The position numbers were made by a program, and so were the translations under genes. The notes under the pieces are model-generated. The model was given only the letters and a program-made list of their open reading frames with translations, had not been told where the DNA came from and made no database searches. From Chloroflexota bacterium (lineage in GTDB: Bacteria > Chloroflexota > Anaerolineae > Aggregatilineales > Phototrophicaceae), in the NCBI GenBank assembly GCA_023392115.1, contig JAEVZT010000591.1, positions 1-5,905 on the forward strand: DNA of 5,905 nt, given 5' to 3'. This document shows, piece by piece, positions 1 to 5,534 of this stretch. Each line of letters starts with the position of its first letter. The first letter of the stretch is position 1.

Positions 1-1
1 C

Positions 2-88
2 CTCTTCACTGTCCCGATTAGCTACCGCGCCGCGCCGGGAATCGCCGTCGACTTCACGCCGTCCGGCTTTCCAATTGCGCAACGCTGA
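2..88 (+). CDS. 3' end of an upstream gene, function unknown (partial)
   Basis: Reading from base 2 gives 28 sense codons, ending in TGA at 86-88; the peptide ends in DFTPSGFPIAQR. Most codons end in G or C, like the definite genes in this window, while the other two forward frames either stop early or give an Arg/Ser-rich peptide typical of a shadow frame. The start lies outside the window. Too little is visible to assign a family or name a domain. No hairpin-plus-T-tract follows the stop, so transcription could continue into the next gene 90 bases downstream. The coding call rests on codon bias alone. Confidence 0.5.
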   Translation, partial: LFTVPISYRAAPGIAVDFTPSGFPIAQR

Positions 89-105
89 CGGCTCTGGCAT
101 TATTG

Positions 106-129
106 AGTTGACAGTTTACAGTTGACAGT
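106..129. repeat. 10-nt direct repeat, period 14
   Basis: AGTTGACAGT occurs at 106-115 and again, identically, at 120-129, separated by TTAC. Each copy contains TTGACA, a perfect sigma-70 -35 hexamer (108-113 and 122-127). From memory, similar TTGACAG-rich tandem strings occur between genes in several phyla, so this may be part of a dispersed repeat rather than a dedicated regulatory site. Only two copies are visible. Confidence 0.6.
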
Positions 130-152
130 AGGGACGCGGTATACCGTATGCT
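122..152 (+). promoter_or_regulatory. weak candidate promoter for the nucleotidyltransferase fusion gene
   Basis: TTGACA at 122-127 is a perfect -35 hexamer. The best -10 match is TATGCT at 147-152 (4 of 6), giving a long 19-nt spacer; TATACC at 140-145 would give only 12 nt. The palindrome at 137-146 would sit in the spacer. The TTGACA belongs to a repeated string, so the match may be incidental. Confidence 0.22.
137..146. repeat. 10-bp perfect palindrome, possible remnant of a larger palindromic repeat
   Basis: CGGTATACCG at 137-146 is a perfect inverted repeat with no spacer. The left flank GTAGGGACG (128-136) has no matching right flank (a mirror would need CGTCCCTAC after 146; the sequence is TATGCTCGA). 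The run from 128 to 146 therefore looks like the left half plus centre of a longer palindrome whose right half has decayed or been replaced by the gene leader. It could instead be a small operator between promoter and gene. Confidence 0.45.
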
Positions 153-178
153 CGAACGCTGTCGGCGCTTGAGGACTC

Positions 179-2800
179 ATGCACATCATCCTGTGCCACG
201 AAAACGCGGATTTTGACGCCGTCGCGGCGCTGCTCGGCGCGCATAAGCTCTACCCGGACGCGATCCCGATGCTGCCCGAGCGCCTTAACGCCAACGTCGC
301 GCGCTTCCTCGCGCTCTACCGGAGCGGCTTGCCGTTCGTTGCCCGTGACGAACAGCAGCAGCGGCGGCGCATTGAGAAGGTCACACTTGTCGATACCAAC
401 CGCGTTCCGGCGATCAAGGGCATCAAGCCGAACACGCCGATCCATATCATCGACCACCACCCGCTGACGCGCGAGCTGGAGCCGAACGAAACCTTCGAAG
501 GCGAAGTTATTGGCTCGACGACGACGCTGCTGATTGAGCGGATGCAGGCAGAAGGCATCGACATCAGCTCGCTCGAAGCAACCCTGCTGGCGCTCGGCAT
601 TTACGAGGACACCGGCTCGCTCGTCTACCGGCAGACGACCGCGCGCGACATCATGGCGGCGGCATGGCTGGTCGAACACGGCGCGGTGCTCGACAACGTC
701 CGCCGCTTCCTCGAACCGCCGCTGACCGATGAACAGCAGGAACTGCTCGAAACGCTCGTGACGACGGCGGAAAACAGGACGATTCAAGGGTACAGCGTCC
801 TCGTCGCCGCCGCCAAGCTTGACCGTTACATGGCGGAACTGAGTTCGGTCGCGCACCGCCTGCGCGATACGCTCGACCCGGCGGCACTGTTCCTGCTCGT
901 CGAAATGCCGAAGGTGACGCAGCTCGTCTGCCGCTCGACGGACGACGCGATCGACGTTGGCGAAATCGCGCGCGCGTTCGGCGGCGGAGGGCATGAACGC
1001 GCCGCCGCCGCGACGATCCGCGACATGACGCGCGAAGAAGCCCTCGACCGGCTGTGGGAGCAGATTTACCTGCACGTTCAACCCGCGGTCAGCGTCGGCG
1101 ATTTGATGTCGCGCGGAGCGCAGACGGTGCAGGCGTCGGCGAAGGTCGGCGACGTGATCGGCAAGATGCGCCGCATCGGGCACGAGGGCTTCCCGGTCGT
1201 CGAGGACGGGAAGATCGTCGGCTTGCTCACCCGCCGCGACGCCGACCGCGCGGCTGAGCACAACCTACGCGACCTCGAAGTGCGCGAAATCATGTCGAGC
1301 GGCAGCGTTACGCTCAAACCGACCGACTCGGTGACGCTGCTCGAACAGAAGATGGTCGAAAGCGGCTGGGGACAAATTCCCGTCGTCGCCGACAGTGGCA
1401 AGCTGATCGGCATCGTCACGCGCACCGACCTGATCAAGCACTGGGCGCGGTCTCACCCCACCGGTCGCATGGATAGCGTCGACCGCGTCACCATTGAGCA
1501 GATCGCCGACGTCCTCGGCGAGCCGGTCGCCCGCCTGATCAAGTGCATCGCCGAACAAGCGCAGGAACGGAACGTCAACCTGTATATGGTCGGCGGCGTC
1601 GTCCGCGATCTGCTGCTGAAGAGGCGCAATTTCGACATTGACTTCGTCGTCGAGGGGGATGCGATCGCTTTCGCCCGCAGTCTGATCGACCTTTACGGCG
1701 GCGCGATAACCCATTTTCGCCCCTTCGGCACGGCGAAATGGCGTCTGCGCGAAGGCGAGTTCGACGCTGAAGCGCTTGGCGATCCGGCGCTGCTGCCCGA
1801 CCACGTCGATTTCGCCAGCGCCCGCAACGAATTCTACGAGCATCCCACCGCCCTGCCGACGGTTTACAGCGGCTCGATCAAGCTCGATCTTCAGCGGCGC
1901 GACTTCACCATCAACACACTTGCCGTCCAGCTGAGTCCAACCGCCGGGCGCATCCTCGATTTCTACGGTGGCTTGGCGGATTTACACGCCGGACGGATTC
2001 GCGTCCTGCACTCGTTGAGCTTCGTCGACGACCCGACGCGCGTCCTGCGCGCGGCACGTTTTGAACGGCGGCTCGGTTTCACGATTGAGCCGCGCACGCA
2101 GGAATTAATCCAGATCGCCATGCCGATGCTCCGCCGCATCACCGGCGAGCGCCTGCGTAACGAACTGACGCTGCTGCTCAAAGAGCGCGATCCGGAGTTG
2201 AGCTTCCTGCTCTTACAGCAGCGCGGCATCCTCAAGGCGATCCACCCCGCCTTCGTCCTCAATGAGCGTATCGTGCCGGATTTCCAGCGGGCGCGGACTG
2301 CCGAACCGCCGCCGACGCTGACGCCGCCCGACCTGACCGATCTGCTCTGGCACGTCATGCTGTGCGACCTGCCGCCGAAAAACCTGTCAGACCTGCTCGA
2401 CCGGCTGGTGTTTAGCCGCCCGATGACCAAGACGATGATCGAAGCCGGGGCGCTGGTGGGAAATGCCGCCGCGCTGGCAGACCCGGCGCTCACGCCGAGC
2501 CGGATCGCCGTCAATCTCGACGGCGCGTCCGAGGTTGCGCTGTTGACGGCATGGCTGGTCATAACCGATCGATTGGCGCGGGAACGCATCTGGGAGTATG
2601 TTAGTCAGTGGCGTCATATGCGACCGCTCACCGATGGTCATGCGCTGCGCGAGCGCGGTTTAGAGCCGGGACCGGCGTACAGCACGATCCTGTCGCGTTT
2701 GCGCGCGGCGCGTTTGGATGGCGAAGTGACGAACGACGAGGAAGAGAAGCGCCTGCTTCTCGAATTGATCAACGGAGTGCCTGATGACCGTGTTGGATAG
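179..2800 (+). CDS. DHH/DHHA1 phosphoesterase - CBS pair - class II tRNA nucleotidyltransferase (CCA- or A-adding) fusion
   Basis: An 873-residue three-module protein, probably cytoplasmic, acting on tRNA or RNA 3' ends. Residues 1-290 are a DHH/DHHA1 (NrnA-like) phosphoesterase: HENADFDA at 7-14, DTN at 72-74, DHH at 92-94, YEDTG at 142-146 and GGGGHERAAA at 268-277, so all metal-binding motifs are present. Two CBS domains follow (about 304-361 and 366-423), a pair that usually binds adenine nucleotides. Residues 465-690 are the class II nucleotidyltransferase head and neck: VGGVVRD at 471-477, catalytic DID at 486-488, RRDFTIN at 573-579 and DDPTRVLRAARF at 617-628. The C-terminal ~180 residues are divergent. 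The ATG at 179 has GAGG at 171-174; the spacing is short at 4 nt. Known DHH-CBS-nucleotidyltransferase fusions are often annotated as CCA- or A-adding; sequence alone does not settle whether this one adds CCA, A, or C. It overlaps the next gene by 17 bp. Confidence 0.93.
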   Translation: MHIILCHENADFDAVAALLGAHKLYPDAIPMLPERLNANVARFLALYRSGLPFVARDEQQQRRRIEKVTLVDTNRVPAIKGIKPNTPIHIIDHHPLTRELEPNETFEGEVIGSTTTLLIERMQAEGIDISSLEATLLALGIYEDTGSLVYRQTTARDIMAAAWLVEHGAVLDNVRRFLEPPLTDEQQELLETLVTTAENRTIQGYSVLVAAAKLDRYMAELSSVAHRLRDTLDPAALFLLVEMPKVTQLVCRSTDDAIDVGEIARAFGGGGHERAAAATIRDMTREEALDRLWEQIYLHVQPAVSVGDLMSRGAQTVQASAKVGDVIGKMRRIGHEGFPVVEDGKIVGLLTRRDADRAAEHNLRDLEVREIMSSGSVTLKPTDSVTLLEQKMVESGWGQIPVVADSGKLIGIVTRTDLIKHWARSHPTGRMDSVDRVTIEQIADVLGEPVARLIKCIAEQAQERNVNLYMVGGVVRDLLLKRRNFDIDFVVEGDAIAFARSLIDLYGGAITHFRPFGTAKWRLREGEFDAEALGDPALLPDHVDFASARNEFYEHPTALPTVYSGSIKLDLQRRDFTINTLAVQLSPTAGRILDFYGGLADLHAGRIRVLHSLSFVDDPTRVLRAARFERRLGFTIEPRTQELIQIAMPMLRRITGERLRNELTLLLKERDPELSFLLLQQRGILKAIHPAFVLNERIVPDFQRARTAEPPPTLTPPDLTDLLWHVMLCDLPPKNLSDLLDRLVFSRPMTKTMIEAGALVGNAAALADPALTPSRIAVNLDGASEVALLTAWLVITDRLARERIWEYVSQWRHMRPLTDGHALRERGLEPGPAYSTILSRLRAARLDGEVTNDEEEKRLLLELINGVPDDRVG

Positions 2801-3323
2801 GCAAGTCGGGCTGTCGGTCGAACTGGAAATCTTCCTGCGTCTGGCGCGGCGCAGCGACCTGCCCAAGCTCGAGTGGTACGGGCAGTACACCCACTTTCGC
2901 AACCTGTTCCGGCGCACGTTTCAGGAGCAGGAACAGCGCCGCCGCCTGATGCTGATTGCCGACTGCAACGACTTCCCGATCGGTCATGTGTTCATCCAGC
3001 TGCACAGCGGCGAGCTGCACATCGCCGACGGCACACGCCGTGCCTATCTTTACTCGCTGCGCGTGATGGAGATGTTCCGCGGCAGAGGCATTGGCACGCG
3101 CCTGCTGGGAGAAGCCGAACGTCGGGTCAGCGAACTCGGCTACAGCTGGACGACGATCGCGACGGCGAAAGACAACCCAGCAGCCCGTCGTCTCTACGAG
3201 CGCAACGGCTACCGCGTCTTTGGCGACGACGAGGGCAATTGGAGCTACGTCGACCATGAAGGACGAATTTGCTATGTCCATGAACCGTGCTGGGTCTTGG
3301 AAAAACGACTCCACATGCGCTAG
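2784..3323 (+). CDS. GNAT-family N-acetyltransferase
   Basis: A 179-residue protein that is a single GNAT domain, expected to transfer an acetyl group from acetyl-CoA to an amine. The acetyl-CoA pyrophosphate-binding loop is RGRGIG at 99-104, followed by a helix (TRLLGEAERRVSEL). Before it lies the usual beta-4 strand (YLYSLRVM, 88-95). The motif B region NPAARRLYERNGYRV (131-145) is typical of the RimI-like branch. The substrate cannot be told: it could be a small molecule, a protein N-terminus or a side chain. The ATG at 2784 has GGAG at 2774-2777, 6 nt away, and lies inside the last codons of the preceding gene in another frame, so translational coupling is likely. The N-terminal ~20 residues are not obviously part of the fold. 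The TAG stop at 3321-3323 lies within the candidate -10 box of the next gene. Confidence 0.9.
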   Translation: MTVLDRQVGLSVELEIFLRLARRSDLPKLEWYGQYTHFRNLFRRTFQEQEQRRRLMLIADCNDFPIGHVFIQLHSGELHIADGTRRAYLYSLRVMEMFRGRGIGTRLLGEAERRVSELGYSWTTIATAKDNPAARRLYERNGYRVFGDDEGNWSYVDHEGRICYVHEPCWVLEKRLHMR

Positions 3324-3326
3324 AAT
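3297..3326 (+). promoter_or_regulatory. candidate sigma-70 promoter for the cupin gene, inside the GNAT 3' end
   Basis: TTGGAA at 3297-3302 (4 of 6) and TAGAAT at 3321-3326 (5 of 6) are separated by 18 nt. Transcription would start near 3333 and give a leader of about 37 nt with GAGGG at 3353-3357. The -10 box includes the GNAT stop codon. The string CGCTAG just upstream recurs before the TATAAT box at 5496. Confidence 0.5.
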
Positions 3327-3369
3327 GGCGCGCACGATGGTTTTCTACCGTTGAGGGATAAGCAAGAAT

Positions 3370-3702
3370 ATGGCAATTGAGCAAGATGCTGTGCGCGTAA
3401 TCCGCTGGAGCGGCGGTCAGCACCCTACACTGTCGAGCATCACGCGTCAAATGCAAAAAGAAGGCTTGCGCCCTTACGTCTGGGACAATACGCCTAATCA
3501 CCGCTATCAAGTTCGCAGTCATGGCTATACGAAAGTGATGTACGTCGTCGAGGGGACGATCGAAGTCTCCCTGCCCGACAGCAACCAGCGCGTCAAGCTG
3601 CGCTCGGGCGATCGGGTCGAGATTCCGGCGGGCGTCCGTCACGGCGCGATCATTGGCATCAGCGGCGCGAAGTGCGTCGAGGCGACTGTCAGCAGGCGCT
3701 AA
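3370..3702 (+). CDS. Small single-domain cupin protein
   Basis: A 110-residue protein with one cupin_2-type beta barrel at about residues 45-108. The second cupin motif is nearly canonical: GDRVEIPAGVRH at 80-91 fits G-x5-P-x-G-x2-H. The first motif is altered. Aligning VMYVVEG (56-62) by eye with the usual pattern puts Arg49 and Lys55 where the first His and the Glu ligand normally sit; His51 and His91 remain. Metal binding is therefore uncertain, and a non-catalytic or sensing role is possible. The ATG at 3370 follows GAGGG (3353-3357) by 12 nt, which is somewhat long. It has its own candidate promoter and a strong terminator, so it can be a single-gene unit, though read-through from the GNAT gene 46 nt upstream is also possible. 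The ligand or substrate cannot be inferred. Confidence 0.85.
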   Translation: MAIEQDAVRVIRWSGGQHPTLSSITRQMQKEGLRPYVWDNTPNHRYQVRSHGYTKVMYVVEGTIEVSLPDSNQRVKLRSGDRVEIPAGVRHGAIIGISGAKCVEATVSRR

Positions 3703-3716
3703 CGAGCTTCCCGGAC

Positions 3717-3750
3717 AGCGCCGGAGCGACATTTCCCCGGCGCTCTTTTT
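3717..3750 (+). terminator. Rho-independent terminator after the cupin gene
   Basis: AGCGCCGG (3717-3724) pairs perfectly with CCGGCGCT (3737-3744) around a 12-nt loop, and a C is followed by five T residues (3746-3750). It begins 14 nt after the cupin stop. It separates the RNA-metabolism/cupin group from the Mo-enzyme group. Confidence 0.85.
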
Positions 3751-3791
3751 GTACCGGGACACGACCGACGTAGAGACGATAAACAGAGCCT

Positions 3792-4589
3792 GTGCCTCTT
3801 TTCAGACAGCATTTCCGACAAATCTCCCCCATCAACGTCAACTACTGGGCTTTCGCGATCGGCGGCGCGGTGCGCCACCCGCTGATCCTTTCGTATGCCG
3901 ATCTGCTGGCGCTGCCATCGGTTGAAGTCGGCTGTACGATCGCCTGTGCCGGTCACAGCCCCGATCAGCCGCTGCTTGGCGACGGACTTTGGAGCGGCGT
4001 GCCGCTGTCTGCCCTACTCGCCGAAGTTGACATCGACGCGGCGGCGCGGTTCGGGCGCGTCCACAGTTTTGACGGTTACAGCGCCGTCCTGACGCTCGAC
4101 CGGCTGCGCGACTCGCTGCTGGCGCTGACGCTCGACGGCGAACCGCTGCCGCACGATCACGGCTTTCCCGCCCGCCTGATCGCGCGCGGTCAGGGCGGTT
4201 ATAAGCTGCCGAAATGGGTCACGCGGGTTGAACTGACGGAATCGGCTGACGGCGGTTTCTGGGAATCGCGCGGGCTGCCGCTCGACGGCGCGGTGACGCC
4301 GGTCGCGGCGATCCTCGACCACGCGCCGACCGGAAACGGGATCATTCGCCTGTCGGGCGCGGCGTACGCGGGGGAGCAGGTGATCACACGGATCGAGATC
4401 TGCATCGACGGCGGCGACCCGATGCCCGTCCCATTCGAACCCGGCGAGCCGTCGCGCTGGACGCGCTGGCACATCAACTGGACGCCGCCCACTTCCGGCG
4501 ATTACGCCGTGCAGGTGAGCGCGTTCGCCGGTGGAAACCCTGCGCCAGCCCCGGCGCAGCATACGATCGTCATTCGCCATCGAGCATAA
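3792..4589 (+). CDS. Molybdopterin-dependent oxidoreductase, sulfite-oxidase/MsrP-like family, no signal peptide
   Basis: A 265-residue protein. Residues about 13-150 match the oxidoreductase molybdopterin-binding domain: strand WAFAIGGAV (19-27), LSYADLLALP (33-42), CTIACAGH (48-55) with Cys52 at the place of the Mo-ligating cysteine, LWSGVPLSALL (66-76), and the late family block GFPARLIARGQGGYKLPKW (124-142). Residues about 165-262 resemble the Mo-co dimerisation/Ig-like domain, with the pattern WTRWHINW (223-230) and GDYAVQVSAF (236-245). The start is GTG at 3792; the reading frame is closed by TAA at 3780-3782 and no earlier start codon is available. No good Shine-Dalgarno sequence is present, and GATAAA at 3778-3783 could be a -10 box for a near-leaderless message. 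There is no signal peptide or twin-arginine motif, although most relatives are exported. The substrate is unknown: sulfite, an oxidised methionine or another oxo-acceptor. It is followed after 10 nt by the next gene. Confidence 0.87.
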   Translation: MPLFRQHFRQISPINVNYWAFAIGGAVRHPLILSYADLLALPSVEVGCTIACAGHSPDQPLLGDGLWSGVPLSALLAEVDIDAAARFGRVHSFDGYSAVLTLDRLRDSLLALTLDGEPLPHDHGFPARLIARGQGGYKLPKWVTRVELTESADGGFWESRGLPLDGAVTPVAAILDHAPTGNGIIRLSGAAYAGEQVITRIEICIDGGDPMPVPFEPGEPSRWTRWHINWTPPTSGDYAVQVSAFAGGNPAPAPAQHTIVIRHRA

Positions 4590-4599
4590 AGGGAAACGT

Positions 4600-5481
4600 T
4601 TGGAGCACCTGACACGACGCTCGTTCTTGAAGCTCGCCGGGATCGCCGTGCTGGCGCATCAACTACCCGGCGTTCACCTACCCCTTGACGATGCCCCCGA
4701 ACTCGATTTCGTCTACGGGCGCGCGCTGACGACTGTTGACGTCTACGCGCAGCCCGATCGCAGCGCCCCGCAGACTGCATCGCTGTGGCAGCACAGCGTC
4801 ACGCCGATTCATGATCGCGCCGGCGGCTGGTATCGCGTCGATCTGGGATGGATTGAGCGCAGAAGCGTTCAGCCTATTCTGTCGCTGCCGACTTACAGCG
4901 CACCGGTCGCAGCGCCGCCGTTTCTCGCGGAAGTCGCGGGCGCGAGCGCGGCGATCCGCGCGTGGTGCGGCGCGGACGCGCCCTTGAAAACCACCCTTGG
5001 ACACGGCGCGGTGCTGCGCGTCGTCGATCGCCTGCAAATCGACGAACTCGACTGGTACGGCGTTGCCGGTGATGACGGAGCGCTCGCCGGTTGGACGCAA
5101 GCCGCCGCGTGGAGTCCCGTCACCCCGCCCGACTTCGGCGTGTCCGGCGGCTGGCTGCACGTCGATTCACGAACGCATACCCTCGAAGCGGCGTATGGCG
5201 GCAGAACCGTTCTTCGCGCGCCGGTGGCGCTCGGCGACGGCGTGACGCCCGGTCAGTACCACGTTCGCCGTAAAGAGGCGTGTCAAGCATGTACAGCCGA
5301 CGGGGGAGTCCGGGGCATTCCATGGCAGACAGGGCTTGACGGCGGCATAACGCTGAGCGGCGCGTACTGGCACAACGACTTCGGCGCGACCATCCCCGGG
5401 AACAGCCTTGAAGTGCCGCCGCCGGTCGCCAAGTGGCTTTACGGCTGGCTGGCGGACGGGGCAAACATCATCTGCTCCTAA
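4600..5481 (+). CDS. Tat-exported SH3-YkuD protein with degenerate catalytic site (L,D-transpeptidase pseudoenzyme)
   Basis: A 293-residue protein from a TTG start. The order is: Tat signal TRRSFLK (5-11) with a short hydrophobic stretch to about residue 25; an SH3-like region (about 40-95); a second SH3-like region (about 112-177); and a YkuD domain (about 185-292) beginning WLHVDSRTHTLEAAYGG with TPGQYHV at 216-222. YkuD enzymes form 3-3 peptidoglycan cross-links with a Cys in an SHGC motif and a His in a preceding HG motif. Here GAYWHNDFG (254-262) and VAKWLYGWLADGA are retained, but the HG His is Ser253 and the SHGC segment reads PGNS, with Ser269 in place of Cys. Activity is probably lost. 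Cys228 and Cys231 form a CxxC in the loop; Cys123 and Cys292 are also present. TTG at 4600 has AAAGGG (4588-4593) 6 nt upstream and places the twin arginines at residues 6-7. A GTG at 4531 would add 23 residues, overlap the Mo-enzyme gene by 59 bp and lacks a ribosome site. Confidence 0.85.
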   Translation: MEHLTRRSFLKLAGIAVLAHQLPGVHLPLDDAPELDFVYGRALTTVDVYAQPDRSAPQTASLWQHSVTPIHDRAGGWYRVDLGWIERRSVQPILSLPTYSAPVAAPPFLAEVAGASAAIRAWCGADAPLKTTLGHGAVLRVVDRLQIDELDWYGVAGDDGALAGWTQAAAWSPVTPPDFGVSGGWLHVDSRTHTLEAAYGGRTVLRAPVALGDGVTPGQYHVRRKEACQACTADGGVRGIPWQTGLDGGITLSGAYWHNDFGATIPGNSLEVPPPVAKWLYGWLADGANIICS

Positions 5482-5490
5482 GCTTTCCGC

Positions 5491-5501
5491 GCTAGTATAA
5501 T
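5491..5501 (+). promoter_or_regulatory. candidate promoter (-10 box) for ccdA
   Basis: TATAAT at 5496-5501 is a perfect -10 hexamer in an otherwise GC-rich region, 34 nt before the ccdA ATG. No recognisable -35 element lies 16-19 nt upstream, nor is the extended TGn present. The bases before it, CGCTAG, also precede or overlap the -10 box of the cupin promoter. It suggests ccdA can be transcribed separately from the preceding gene. Confidence 0.5.
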
Positions 5502-5534
5502 AAGAAGCGTCGGTAAGCCATTCAGGTTTTAGAC

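Noticed and set aside
106..129. CRISPR-like repeat
   Set aside because: Only two 10-nt copies with a 4-nt spacer, far too short and few.
116..1261. Long open frame on the - strand (381 codons) opposite the DHH/CBS part of the fusion gene
   Set aside because: Arg/Asp/Val-rich low-complexity translation with no recognisable motif, lying wholly antisense to a gene with all family motifs intact; a typical shadow of GC-rich codon bias.
2769..3335. 188-codon - strand frame almost coextensive with the GNAT gene
   Set aside because: Mirror of the GNAT reading frame; no family motif, while the + strand has an unmistakable acetyl-CoA loop.
3127..3762. 211-codon - strand frame spanning the GNAT end, the cupin and the terminator
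   Set aside because: It crosses a strong + strand terminator and two supported genes, and its translation shows no domain.
4531..4599. Upstream GTG start adding 23 residues to the YkuD protein
   Set aside because: It has no ribosome-binding site, overlaps the Mo-enzyme gene by 59 bp, and would put a basic extension before the Tat motif; TTG at 4600 has AAAGGG at ideal spacing.
4600..5481. Calling the YkuD gene a pseudogene because of its lost active site
   Set aside because: The frame is open, the ribosome site, Tat signal and conserved C-terminal YkuD block are intact, and codon bias is uniform; the changes look like divergence, not decay.
5482..5534. Terminator between the YkuD gene and ccdA
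   Set aside because: No stable hairpin followed by a T-tract is visible; the stretch is explained by the TATAAT box and a short leader.
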